Source: Trinickia dinghuensis (GTDB taxonomy: Bacteria > Pseudomonadota > Gammaproteobacteria > Burkholderiales > Burkholderiaceae). From it: DNA of 64,000 nucleotides. Positions 8,796 through 17,213 of the stretch are shown in pieces. The translations under genes and the position numbers were made by a program. Location: positions 295,060 to 359,059 of the forward strand of contig NZ_QRGA01000007.1 in the NCBI RefSeq assembly GCF_003367175.1, given 5' to 3'. How positions within the stretch are numbered: position 1 is the stretch's first letter; each line of letters opens with the position of its first letter. The notes below the pieces were generated by a model, which ran no database searches, was not told the DNA's origin, and worked only from the letters and a program-made list of their open reading frames with translations.

Positions 8796-9889
8796 ACCAA
8801 GCTCCTTGACGAGCCGCGACGGGCAGCAACTTCTCCGATAAGGTCACACACGCGCTCGACGTCATCCTCACCGACATGCGCGCCGAGCGGCAAGCGCAAC
8901 CATGATCGATCGATCTGCGCACCGATTCGCTCATTCGAATCGAGCGCGCGGACGGCGACGGCTTCGACCCCATGCTCGGCGAGGTGTGCACCCAATGCAT
9001 CGCGCGACACACCAACCACGTTTTCGTCGACCACGCACACCAGCGCCTGATGGTTCGAAGCATCGACGCGGCGAGCTTCGACGACGCGGACGCCCATTAT
9101 TGCCCCCAGACCTGTGCGGTAAGCGTCAACCAGCGCCCGATTGTGTGCGCGATTCGCCTCGTAATCGTCCAAGCTCAATAAACCAAGCGCTGCCTGTGCC
9201 TCCGACATGCGCCCGTTGGATGTTTTGACTACCGCCACTGGTCGGCCTGCGCCATAGCTGCTACGGATATTGCGCAGACGCGCGGCAAGTTCGTCATCGT
9301 CGGTGGTAACGCATGCCGCCCCCCCGGCATTGACAATATCGGCCGCGTCGAACGAAAACACCTCAGCATCACCGAAGCTTCCGATGCTCCGCTGCGCCAC
9401 CTCGCATCCGAATGCATGCGACGAGTCGAACATCACTGGCAAGTCATATTTGCGCGCCAATGCCACGAGTGCCGACGCATCGCAAGCGTTTCCCCACAGG
9501 TTTGCTCCGATGACCGCGTTAACTGGCCCGCGCTCCGCAATGTCACCCGCGAGTGCATCGACATCAAGCTGACCATCGAGCGTGTCCACGTCCGCAAAGA
9601 TTGCTTGTACACGACACCACCACAATGCTTGCGCGAGCGTTGCATTGCAGACCGCCGGTACTATGACGCGCCCGCTGATACCCAGCGCTTCGCTCGCCAT
9701 CATCAGCCCGATGGTTGCATTGGTGACACAGACGGCATGTTTGACTTGGAGGAATGCCTGCAATCGGTCCTCGAAAGCACGTGCAAGCGGCCCTTGGTTA
9801 GTGTAATAACGGCGTTCGAAGATCCCGCGCATGGCCGCTTCATAGCGATCCCGCGACGGCAGGTTGAATTGCCCAACGTGCAGCGTCAT
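8792..9889 (-). CDS. DegT/DnrJ/EryC1-family protein lacking the PLP lysine
   Basis: A 365-residue fold-type I aminotransferase homologue with the family's N-terminal pattern (RRYYTNQGPLARAFEDRLQAFL), a conserved Asp (MFDSSHAFG, residues 153-161) and a C-terminal small domain. Where intact paralogues in this operon read SFHGTK or SLHASK, this one reads SFDAAD near residues 179-184: the Schiff-base lysine is Asp and the preceding His is also Asp, and the following glycine loop is two residues shorter. It may be a non-catalytic partner or have a changed reaction. The start at 9889 overlaps the upstream stop and has AGGAG; the in-frame extension to 9916 lies inside the upstream gene. Confidence 0.85.
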   Translation of the reverse strand: MTLHVGQFNLPSRDRYEAAMRGIFERRYYTNQGPLARAFEDRLQAFLQVKHAVCVTNATIGLMMASEALGISGRVIVPAVCNATLAQALWWCRVQAIFADVDTLDGQLDVDALAGDIAERGPVNAVIGANLWGNACDASALVALARKYDLPVMFDSSHAFGCEVAQRSIGSFGDAEVFSFDAADIVNAGGAACVTTDDDELAARLRNIRSSYGAGRPVAVVKTSNGRMSEAQAALGLLSLDDYEANRAHNRALVDAYRTGLGAIMGVRVVEARRVDASNHQALVCVVDENVVGVSRDALGAHLAEHGVEAVAVRALDSNERIGAQIDRSWLRLPLGAHVGEDDVERVCDLIGEVAARRGSSRSLV

Positions 9890-11103
9890 GGCTTCTGCTC
9901 CTGGCTTGCGCGGCAAGCCCTGACGGCATCAGCGTGCGCACAGGCGAATGACAGCAACTTGGCAACCTCATCAATATCGTCGAGCGTCACGAACTCTCCG
10001 CACGGTAACAGCATGAATCGCTGCGAGAGCTGATCAGTGACAGGCAGTTCTGCCGCGATATGCGGATAGGCCATCGGCTTACTATGCAGCGGCGGTGCGT
10101 AATAAGCTCGCGCGAGGATGTTTTCGGCGTTGAGCATCTCGAGCGTCAATGAACGCGTGAGCGGCCATTCGGCTGTCAGTTCGACGACGATATTCTTGTA
10201 GCTCGTTGGCTGTGATTCATCGAATGTCAGGAGGCGCACGCCCTGGATTGCAGCAAGCGCGACCCTGTAGCGCTCATAGCGCGCTCGATTGCGCGCGACC
10301 TGAGCGTCTAGCTCATCCAAGTTCGCGAGCGCCATGGCCGCATGCATGTCCGCCAGGCGCGCGTCGATCGCACCTGGCAGCACCATCGAACCATTTCGCA
10401 GATCGACAAGCCGTCGGGCCAATGCAGCGTCGTTCGTCGTAACATAACCGCCTTCGAAGCCGTTGATGAGCTTGCTTGCGTGCAGCGAAAAGCATTCCGC
10501 ATGCCCAAATGCGCCGACCTTTCGAGATCGGCCTTGTCCGTCGATGCACCGTTCATAGACGGATTCAACCCCATCGAACAAGATCGGCACATGTGTCTCG
10601 TCGGCCAAATCAGCCAGCGCCTGCGCATCGCAGCAATTGACGATCGGATGCACGGCTAGCAGCAGCGCGGTGTCATCGCAAATCCATGGAGCGGCGGTCG
10701 CAGCGCTGATTGCCAGCGTATCGGCGTCGACCTCGCAAAAGCGCGGCAACAAGCCCGTCCACGCAATGACATCCGCCATACGGCGATAGGTCAGCGAGGG
10801 GATCACAACTTCACGCCGTCCTGGACGAGCGAGCGCGACGATCGCCGTAGCGAGTGCCCAAAAACCGCTGCAAAAAGCAACGCAGTACCCGGTTTCGTGG
10901 AATGCCGCGAGCCGCGCCTCGAATCGAGCTGTCACTGTGCCCGGTGGTCGCCCCGCCGCGTCGAAGATCGATTGCGAATAATCAAGGAAACGATCGAAAT
11001 CCGGGCCAACGAGATTCGAGGTCGACTTCGGCACGTCAAACCACTTCGAACCGCCGAACAGCGCAAGCTCACTAACCGAGCGCCGGGTTGGGCGCACATC
11101 CAT
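9886..11103 (-). CDS. DegT/DnrJ/EryC1-family aminotransferase
   Basis: A 405-residue PLP-dependent sugar-aminotransferase homologue with the lysine in SLHASKLINGFEGG and a cofactor Asp in LFDGVESVYE. The family transfers an amino group from glutamate to keto-sugar nucleotides. The N-terminus carries the GGSKWFDVPKSTSNL pattern seen in some polysaccharide-locus members. It is 2 nt downstream of a methyltransferase gene and its stop overlaps the next start. The substrate is unknown; a dideoxy-amino sugar for the surface glycan is inferred. Confidence 0.87.
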   Translation of the reverse strand: MDVRPTRRSVSELALFGGSKWFDVPKSTSNLVGPDFDRFLDYSQSIFDAAGRPPGTVTARFEARLAAFHETGYCVAFCSGFWALATAIVALARPGRREVVIPSLTYRRMADVIAWTGLLPRFCEVDADTLAISAATAAPWICDDTALLLAVHPIVNCCDAQALADLADETHVPILFDGVESVYERCIDGQGRSRKVGAFGHAECFSLHASKLINGFEGGYVTTNDAALARRLVDLRNGSMVLPGAIDARLADMHAAMALANLDELDAQVARNRARYERYRVALAAIQGVRLLTFDESQPTSYKNIVVELTAEWPLTRSLTLEMLNAENILARAYYAPPLHSKPMAYPHIAAELPVTDQLSQRFMLLPCGEFVTLDDIDEVAKLLSFACAHADAVRACRASQEQKP

Positions 11104-11105
11104 CG

Positions 11106-11837
11106 CTAAGCTCCTTCCTTGCTACGGCGCAGGAGCACGTCATAGCGGTAATGCACCGAAAAGAATTCGCCGGGCATCGCGGAGAATTGCGCATCCCACC
11201 CGCAAGCCGCAGCCATCTCGGCGAAGGCCTCACGGGTACGCCAGATTCCGATTTGGGCACGTGGGTCGTCGAGCTCACCGGGCTGCGGCTCGCGCAGCGC
11301 ATAGAACGCAGCGGCGCGGTCTCGGTCCGGCAGGTTGCCAATGAAAATCGAGTTCACGTTGACGAAGCGCTCGTTGAGGATGCGTAACGTCGTACGTGCA
11401 TCTTCCTCCGAGAAATAAGCGAAGCTACCGTAGCAAAGAACTTTCGTAAATCGCTGTGGATCGGCGTGGGCTGATACGAACTGCGCGGCGCCCTCGGCCG
11501 CGAACGTCACACGCGGCGGTTCGGCGAAATGACGGTTGGCGACTTCGATCAAATACTCGGAAATATCCACGCCGACGAGCGCCGAGCAATCCTCGACAAG
11601 TCGATGCGAAAGCGCGCCGTTACCGCAAGCAAGATCGAGCAGGACATCCTCAGGCACAAGCGCCAATTTGCGCTTGATTTCGCCGACGATCCATTCGATC
11701 TGCTCCTCCGACACCGGCTTTCCGTGCACGGTCCGTTTGACCTGCGCCCAGAAGGCGTCAGGCGCGCACGTACGCGCATGCGCGTCGTAGTCTACGGTCG
11801 GATAGTTGCGATCGGACGAGGCAGTAGCGTTTGACAT
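11106..11837 (-). CDS. class I SAM-dependent methyltransferase
   Basis: A 243-residue cytoplasmic methyltransferase with motif I DVLLDLACGNGALSHRL (about residues 59-75), then an acidic motif II (LVGVDISEYLIEVA) and a motif IV region (VLCYGSFAYF). It lies between two DegT aminotransferase genes, 2 nt from the downstream one. It probably N- or O-methylates a sugar of the glycan or a small side chain. No membrane segments are visible. Confidence 0.87.
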   Translation of the reverse strand: MSNATASSDRNYPTVDYDAHARTCAPDAFWAQVKRTVHGKPVSEEQIEWIVGEIKRKLALVPEDVLLDLACGNGALSHRLVEDCSALVGVDISEYLIEVANRHFAEPPRVTFAAEGAAQFVSAHADPQRFTKVLCYGSFAYFSEEDARTTLRILNERFVNVNSIFIGNLPDRDRAAAFYALREPQPGELDDPRAQIGIWRTREAFAEMAAACGWDAQFSAMPGEFFSVHYRYDVLLRRSKEGA

Positions 11838-11874
11838 GTTGGTGATCCGGTAACGGAGAAGGCAAAAAGCCTAC

Positions 11875-13131
11875 TCAATGAGCGCGATCCTCGTCGACGC
11901 AAGAAAGAACGACATCGATGATTCGTTGCTGATCGTGCGCCTCGAGCCCCGGATAGATCGGCAAACACAACACTTGCCGCGACGCCTCCGTGGCTACAGG
12001 AAGGTTGCTCGGCGCCGACGACGGCAGTCCGCGATAAGTCGGAAATTCGCTAATGAGCGGGAAAAAGTAGCGGCGCGCGGCAACTTGATGCTTTCTCAGC
12101 TTCTCATAGAGCGAGTCGCGATCGACCGGGAATTCGCGCGTAATACGCACGGGAAAATATGCGAAGTTGCGCGAGCAATCGGGCGCCACCTCATGCAGCA
12201 CGATGCCAGGCACATTGGCAAACGCCTCTCGATAGCACGCATCGATTCGCGCACGCTGCGCGATCACATGTTCCATATGCTGAAGCTGTAACAGGCCGAA
12301 CGCAGCTTGCACTTCGTTCATCTTCCCGTTTATCCCCGGCGCTACGACGGTCGTCTCGTCGATGAAGCCGAAGTTCTTCAAGTTATCGATGCGGCGCTTG
12401 GTTTTTGCATCGCGACAAACGATTGCACCGCCCTCGAACGTATTGAACACCTTCGTGCCGTGAAAGCTCAGCACCGACATATCTCCGAACTCGAGCACTG
12501 AACGCTCCCGAACGCGCACACCGAATGCATGCGCCGCATCGTAGATGACGCGCAATCCATACGTATCGGCTAGGGTGTCGATCGCCCCTACGTCGCACGG
12601 ATTCGCGTAGACGTGCACGGGCAGGATCGCTGTCGTTTGGGGCGTGATTGCAGCTTCGATCTTGGTTACATCGAGGTTCATCGACGTTTGATCAATGTCG
12701 ACAAAGACGGGCTTGATACCGTTCCAATGCAACGCGTGCGTCGTCGCCACGAAGCTGAATGGCGTCGTGATTACCTCCCCGGTAATCTTCAGCGCCTGCA
12801 ATGCCGTGATCAGCGCGAGCGTGCCGTTAGAGAACAGCGACAGATGCTCGACACCGAGGTAGTCGCATAGTGCCTCTTCCAGTTGCTGATGAAATACGCC
12901 GTTATTCGTCACCCACTTTCGGCGCCAAATCTCCTCCAGGTAGGGCGTAAATTCGGCCAGCGGCGGCAAGTACGGTTGTGTGACAGGAATGAAGCCTTGC
13001 TTGGGATCTGCTAGCGCACTAACGCGCGTATTGATCGCGGGCGGCAGTTCGTGCGAGGAGCCGGACGCCGCGGCAGCGCTCGGCTCCTCGCCGTTCAAAT
13101 CGAATCGTTGCGGTTGAGCGTGGGTCAACAA
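11875..13131 (-). CDS. DegT/DnrJ/EryC1-family aminotransferase (intact)
   Basis: About 418 residues, with a complete PLP site: the lysine in SFHGTKVFNTFEGGA, Asp in VIYDAAHAFG, and the substrate-loop pattern EIWRRKWVTNNGVFHQQLEEAL near the N-terminus. It resembles VioA/QdtB-type sugar-nucleotide aminotransferases. There is no in-frame ATG near the N-terminus. The TTG at 13131 is preferred because GAGGATAGAG lies just upstream; another TTG at 13146 is possible. The methyltransferase gene follows 37 nt downstream. A decayed relative of this gene lies at about 15.2 kb. Confidence 0.85.
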   Translation of the reverse strand: MLTHAQPQRFDLNGEEPSAAAASGSSHELPPAINTRVSALADPKQGFIPVTQPYLPPLAEFTPYLEEIWRRKWVTNNGVFHQQLEEALCDYLGVEHLSLFSNGTLALITALQALKITGEVITTPFSFVATTHALHWNGIKPVFVDIDQTSMNLDVTKIEAAITPQTTAILPVHVYANPCDVGAIDTLADTYGLRVIYDAAHAFGVRVRERSVLEFGDMSVLSFHGTKVFNTFEGGAIVCRDAKTKRRIDNLKNFGFIDETTVVAPGINGKMNEVQAAFGLLQLQHMEHVIAQRARIDACYREAFANVPGIVLHEVAPDCSRNFAYFPVRITREFPVDRDSLYEKLRKHQVAARRYFFPLISEFPTYRGLPSSAPSNLPVATEASRQVLCLPIYPGLEAHDQQRIIDVVLSCVDEDRAH

Positions 13132-13213
13132 GATCTCTATCCTCAAATCGTTCGCATTTTCCGCGTTGAGATGCTGTCAGCGAGTCGGACTCGCGCGGCA
13201 CCTCAATTACGCA

Positions 13214-14932
13214 TCAACCGCCGAACTGCGGTTGGTGCTCACCCTTCGTAAAGAAGAAGAACGGCTCGCGCCCGTTGCAACCATACGTGTCGGGATCCAC
13301 TTCGCCGAGGACCGTTTCGTGGGCGTAGAGGTCGCCAGCAAGGCCAGCCGAACGGAATCGATCGACAATGTCCGCACCAAACAGTCGCACGTGGTCGCTC
13401 TGTCCGAAGTACTGCGCGGCGAAAGCCGGCGTCACGGGTTTGTTCAGCTCGAACGTATTGCGCAACAGTGGCGAATATGGCGTTTGTGCGACCAGATGCC
13501 CACCTGGGGCAAGGCATCGATTGAATTCGGCCAGCGCTGCGTCCGGATTGTCGACATGCTCGAGCACGTGGTTGCAAATGATGATGTCGAAGTAGCCATC
13601 AGGAAAATCGAGTTGCTCGACGTTGAGCCGGCGATGGTGCGGCAATCGCGGCGACAATTCCCCCGCGACGTACTCGCCGGGGGAGAGCCTGCGGATACGC
13701 TGTTCGATACCAGCCTCAGGTGCAACGTGCAATACACGCTTTTGGCTCACGTCTTCGAGAATGCGCGAGAACGCGAGGTATAACCATAGGTGCCGCTCGC
13801 GATCGTTGCAGCCACACTTAGGGCATTGATGATGTTCAAGGGTCGAGCCGATCGACTCCACTTGCTTCATGAAAGCCCGGTTGGCGCTGTTCACTTCGGG
13901 GTGCGGCAGCCACCCCGTTACCGGTTGCTCGCAAACGACACAACGCTTTTGCGGCGGAGACGGGGGCGGCTGCACGACGCGCTGCTTACGCTGCGCGACA
14001 CGCTCCGCGACAACCGAACGAGCATGCGTGAGATCAGCGATAAAGCGCTCGGACGCGTATAGTTGATGGGCCGGTACGCGCGTCAATTCATCGAGGTTGG
14101 CCAGTAGGCGTGCGATCTCGGGCATCGACGGCGCCCATTGCGAATAGAGTTGACGGATTACTCGCTCCGCGCCCTGCAGGGCGGCGCCCGATAGATATCC
14201 CGCAGCCGCCTCGCCACGCACCATCAGTTCCCATTCGTACAAACCCGCGGCGAAATTCGAGCCGCGAGGAGCCGACGCTTGCCCCGAGTGTTGCCGGAAC
14301 GCACTCAAGTATCCACCGACGGCGAGCAGCGGTGCCTGCTCAGCGCAGTTCAGATACAGCGCGACGTCGCCCAGGAAGTCCAACACCCATGTACGGTAGT
14401 CGAATGCTCGTGAAATATCGACGCGGTCGCGGACGAGCATGATGTTGCTCGGTTCGCCGACGAAATTGTGGATGCGTCCGAGTAAGCTCTCAACGACCGA
14501 CGAGCGCGAGATCAGCGCCGCCTGGCCAGCGGCGAGCAGCGGCGCTGGTGTCGTGATAGCCCTATCCGACTCGTCGATCATGAAACGCTCGTGGAAAGCG
14601 AGCACGACGCCCGGGTTCGCCTCTAGCGCGCTAACGAGCGTCTCGACCGAAGTCGGCATCAGAACGTCGTCATCGAACAACCATTTAATGTATTTGCCAC
14701 TCGCCTTTTCCCACAGCGCGCGCGAGTTGCGCGTTCCCTTTTGAAAGCCATGGTGAAAGTACCCAACGCGCGGATCGTCGAATCGTTCGACGATTTCCCG
14801 CAATGCGCCGTCTGGGGTGTCGTCACCCACGAGAATTTCGATATCCTGGTACGTCTGGCGCTGCGCGCTGAGGATGGCGCGTCCGAGAAACTCGACTTTA
14901 TACGCGGGAATCAGAATGCTGACAGTGGGCAT
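13214..14932 (-). CDS. GT2 glycosyltransferase - zinc ribbon - methyltransferase fusion
   Basis: A 572-residue fusion. Residues 1-230 form a GT2 domain (TVSILIPAYKVEFLGRAI, LVGDDTPDGAL, and the metal motif in KWLFDDDVLM near 87-89). Residues 331-375 form a probable zinc ribbon with CVVC and CPKCGC pairs. Residues 395-560 form a SAM methyltransferase of the type that reads VLHVAPEAG, then DFPDGYFDIIICNHVLEHVDN. It could add and then methylate a sugar in one enzyme. It begins the leftward glycan operon, with about 590 nt of gene-poor DNA upstream, so a promoter is expected there. Confidence 0.88.
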   Translation of the reverse strand: MPTVSILIPAYKVEFLGRAILSAQRQTYQDIEILVGDDTPDGALREIVERFDDPRVGYFHHGFQKGTRNSRALWEKASGKYIKWLFDDDVLMPTSVETLVSALEANPGVVLAFHERFMIDESDRAITTPAPLLAAGQAALISRSSVVESLLGRIHNFVGEPSNIMLVRDRVDISRAFDYRTWVLDFLGDVALYLNCAEQAPLLAVGGYLSAFRQHSGQASAPRGSNFAAGLYEWELMVRGEAAAGYLSGAALQGAERVIRQLYSQWAPSMPEIARLLANLDELTRVPAHQLYASERFIADLTHARSVVAERVAQRKQRVVQPPPSPPQKRCVVCEQPVTGWLPHPEVNSANRAFMKQVESIGSTLEHHQCPKCGCNDRERHLWLYLAFSRILEDVSQKRVLHVAPEAGIEQRIRRLSPGEYVAGELSPRLPHHRRLNVEQLDFPDGYFDIIICNHVLEHVDNPDAALAEFNRCLAPGGHLVAQTPYSPLLRNTFELNKPVTPAFAAQYFGQSDHVRLFGADIVDRFRSAGLAGDLYAHETVLGEVDPDTYGCNGREPFFFFTKGEHQPQFGG

Positions 14933-15182
14933 TGGGGTGGTCCTTCCGGATGTGGCGACACACCGCGCGGCCTGATGGGTCTGGATAAACCCGGACAGCC
15001 GCAGCAGCTTGCGCGGTCTTTGCGATGTTGAAAGATTAGCGGCAAGGGTGCAGACTCAATCGACGGAACAGACTGGGAATTGGGCGCTTATTTCCCATTT
15101 GCTGGCGGGGTAGCGTCGGGGCGATACGCGGTCAAGCCGGTCGCTTCGAGACGGTTCATCATAGCGGGCGACGTCACTTGTT
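14933..15182. other. gene-free DNA upstream of the GT2 fusion gene
   Basis: No convincing gene. Read leftward, a block around 15038-15066 has TCGATTG, then 14 nt, then CCGCTAA; the same layout recurs upstream of the methyltransferase gene near 16.8 kb (see findings). Further right the sequence merges into a decayed aminotransferase fragment. Confidence 0.45.
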
Positions 15183-15325
15183 ACGTGCCGTTGGCGAACG
15201 ACGCGAGATATTCTGCGGCGCGGTAATCACGAAGCGCCTGCTCAAATTACCGATGGAACGGCCCCCGGCTCGTCAGCGCCTTGCTTTCCCAGATCTTTTC
15301 CAAATAGGGAATGAACTCGCCCGGC
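15183..15325 (-). pseudogene. decayed DegT-family aminotransferase fragment
   Basis: Read on the minus strand, this stretch encodes GEFIPYLEKIWESKALTSRG, then PFHR, a stop, FEQALRDY and SFANGT. It aligns closely with the N-terminal region of the intact DegT gene at 11.9-13.1 kb (EFTPYLEEIWRRKWVTNNG, then FHQQLEEALCDYLGVEHLSLFSNGT). In-frame stops (after PFHR and after FANGT) and loss of everything downstream show it is dead. It implies an extra aminotransferase gene once lay here. Flanks 15121-15182 and 15326-15520 contain no other recognisable gene. Confidence 0.8.
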
Positions 15326-15520
15326 GAACCCGGTGCGGCCGCGTAACGAAAATGCGTTCATCCGCTTCCTGCGAAAACTGCGTGAAGAGGTGCCGCAGCA
15401 GAACTCGAGACCGGTCCACGGCGATGTTTGCTCAATTGTCTGTGGCGGCGGCAAGGCCCCGAGTTGATGGGGAAGGCCCCCTTTCAAGTGATCGCGGGCG
15501 CGAGGAAACGTCCATCCCGC

Positions 15521-16732
15521 TCACTTCACCGCGATGGCCACGGCGTAGTGCGTTTCCCCGATCTTCGCGCACTCATCGTCGACTTCCAGCAGCCGCTCCA
15601 GCAAGTCGTAGTCCTGCGCGGCGATGATGTTGTGCAAGATGTCGTTCAGCGCCAAGTGATAGATCCCGCCACCGGTCTTGTGCACCCATGCGTCCGGAAA
15701 AACCCGCGTGAGTTCGGGCAGGATGTTGACCGAATCCGCACATTCGGAGGGATCCATAGCCATGATCGCCGCCACGGGCGTTCGCTCGACCCGAGGCTGC
15801 AGCATTAGATCGGGGCGGCCCGGGTAGCGCAGGTATTGCGGTGGAATCGCCCGGCGGACCGCATTGTTGATTTCGAGCAACTGATCCGACCACTGCATGC
15901 GCGTCGGGCCGACGAAGTCGTCCATCAGCATCACCCCGCCCTTGCGCAGCACACGCCGGCTCCATTCGAGCGCCGCCTTAACGTCGAACATGTGATGCAG
16001 CGCATTGTTCCAGTAGACGACGTCGTAGACACCCTCGCCCGTCTCGGCCGCCATTCCGTCTTCCATGCGGAACGTCATGTTCGCCTCGAGCCCCTCCCGT
16101 GCAGCCTGCGCACGCCCCTGCTCCACCGCCACCGAAGAGAGCTCGAACAGCGTGAAGTGCTGAACGAGCCCGCTGCGAATGACGTTGCGCTCCTTCGATC
16201 CGGTACCGCATCCGATCGACACGCCCCGCGCGAACGGAAGCCGATCCGCGAAACGCTCAGCGGCGACGCGATGCAGTCCCGAGGACATCCCGGGCAACGA
16301 CTCGCCGCACACTTTACGGTTGATGCGCTTGACGATGTAGTCGCTCTCCCACCAGCGAGTGGTCAGCGTACGTTGCTTGCTGTACTGCGCGGACCAATAG
16401 TCTCCGATCTCGTTCGAGCCTCCGACGCTGATGGATTGCTGCCCGTTCGGCAACATCGCCCCCGAAGCCTCCGCACGCACTTCGAGCGCGTTCGCTCCGT
16501 CCTTGAGCCAAGACTGCGGGTTGACGGCGAACGCGCGCGCGCCGGCAAATCCGGCAGCGGCCGCATCGGGACGCGGCTTGTCGCAGGTCGCGACGGCCAC
16601 CTTCTGGCCATTGATGTAGAACGCGAGCGTCACCGCCACATCGGGCCATCCGACGAAAACCGCCCAGCCGGAGATGGAGTCGGGCGCGGCTCGGTCGAGC
16701 CACCCGGCGAGTTGGGGTAGGGGTGCATTCAT
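15521..16732 (-). CDS. SAM-dependent methyltransferase with N-terminal beta-domain
   Basis: A 403-residue protein. Residues 1-110 look like a small beta-sandwich domain (GWLDRAAPDSISGWAVFVGW, LAFYINGQKV) that often accompanies sugar-modifying enzymes. Residues 130-400 form a methyltransferase with motif I GVSIGCGTGSKE, YDVVYWNNALHHMF and VLRKGGVMLMDDFVG. It probably methylates a glycan sugar. It is a separate unit: 588 nt of decayed DNA separates it from the GT2 fusion gene downstream. A promoter-like block lies upstream near 16.77-16.81 kb, and the motA scar lies further upstream. Confidence 0.85.
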   Translation of the reverse strand: MNAPLPQLAGWLDRAAPDSISGWAVFVGWPDVAVTLAFYINGQKVAVATCDKPRPDAAAAGFAGARAFAVNPQSWLKDGANALEVRAEASGAMLPNGQQSISVGGSNEIGDYWSAQYSKQRTLTTRWWESDYIVKRINRKVCGESLPGMSSGLHRVAAERFADRLPFARGVSIGCGTGSKERNVIRSGLVQHFTLFELSSVAVEQGRAQAAREGLEANMTFRMEDGMAAETGEGVYDVVYWNNALHHMFDVKAALEWSRRVLRKGGVMLMDDFVGPTRMQWSDQLLEINNAVRRAIPPQYLRYPGRPDLMLQPRVERTPVAAIMAMDPSECADSVNILPELTRVFPDAWVHKTGGGIYHLALNDILHNIIAAQDYDLLERLLEVDDECAKIGETHYAVAIAVK

Positions 16733-16886
16733 GGCGGCGGGAATTCTTGTCGGGCGATCTTTTCGGGGCTATCAGCATAGCGGGCCGCCTCAAAAGACAA
16801 TCGACGGAAAAGAGCGCGAATAGTGCCCCAGTTACGGCGATGCCCGCCGGTTCGGACTTGTACGGGCAAACGCGCCGCCACCCCGC

Positions 16887-16971
16887 TCAATCCCCGGAAT
16901 AAGCCGGACCGAGGGCACATAGCCGCTCAACGACGCGAGCAGCACGGCCTTCACGCATTGGAACGGCTTCG
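16887..16971 (-). pseudogene. motA remnant fused to a repeated promoter-region segment
   Basis: Positions 16911-16971 match motA at 31511-31571 at 58 of 61 bases and still translate on the minus strand as KPFQCVKAVLLASLSGY. Immediately left, 16887-16912 is identical to 28461-28486, the DNA just upstream of the TPR glycosyltransferase gene. Both blocks have the same orientation and order as at 28.5-31.6 kb, but the roughly 3 kb between them is missing. The simplest reading is a second copy of that segment reduced by an internal deletion. Confidence 0.8.
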
Positions 16972-17110
16972 CGGCAGCGCCGAGGCCTGGACGAGTGTGG
17001 TGTCCGACAACAGGAAATGTGCTTGTTAAGGTGGGGGCAATAAATTAAACTCTGACCCCAATAAAAATAACGTCGACCGGCGCTATTTCTATTGTGAGCC
17101 GAGGCAATCA

Positions 17111-17124
17111 GTGACGCGCGTCAC
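17111..17124. promoter_or_regulatory. 14-bp perfect palindrome, candidate operator
   Basis: GTGACGCGCGTCAC is a perfect inverted repeat about 90 nt upstream of the start of the small exported protein gene. A dimeric regulator could bind here. No regulator gene lies next to it. Confidence 0.4.
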
Positions 17125-17213
17125 CCGACGTGAGCATGACAGCCTTCGCAATGAAACGAGAAATCCGGGGCCATCCGCATTGCGGGTGCGTTTCTACGTT
17201 CAATAGGATCATC

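Larger units (their letters stand above)
16733..17213. other. gene-poor junction with scar and palindrome
   Basis: No intact gene. In order it holds promoter-like DNA for the leftward methyltransferase, a 26-bp repeat of DNA found at 28461-28486, a motA fragment, a short stretch around 17025-17065 (GGGGGCAATAAATTAAACTC and onward) of the kind seen beside RAYT/IS200-type elements, and the palindrome at 17111-17124. This looks like an insertion junction between two functional regions. Confidence 0.55.

Noticed and set aside
16729-16920. 63-codon minus-strand frame near the scar
   Set aside because: It simply runs through the duplicated 26-bp segment and the promoter region of the methyltransferase gene.
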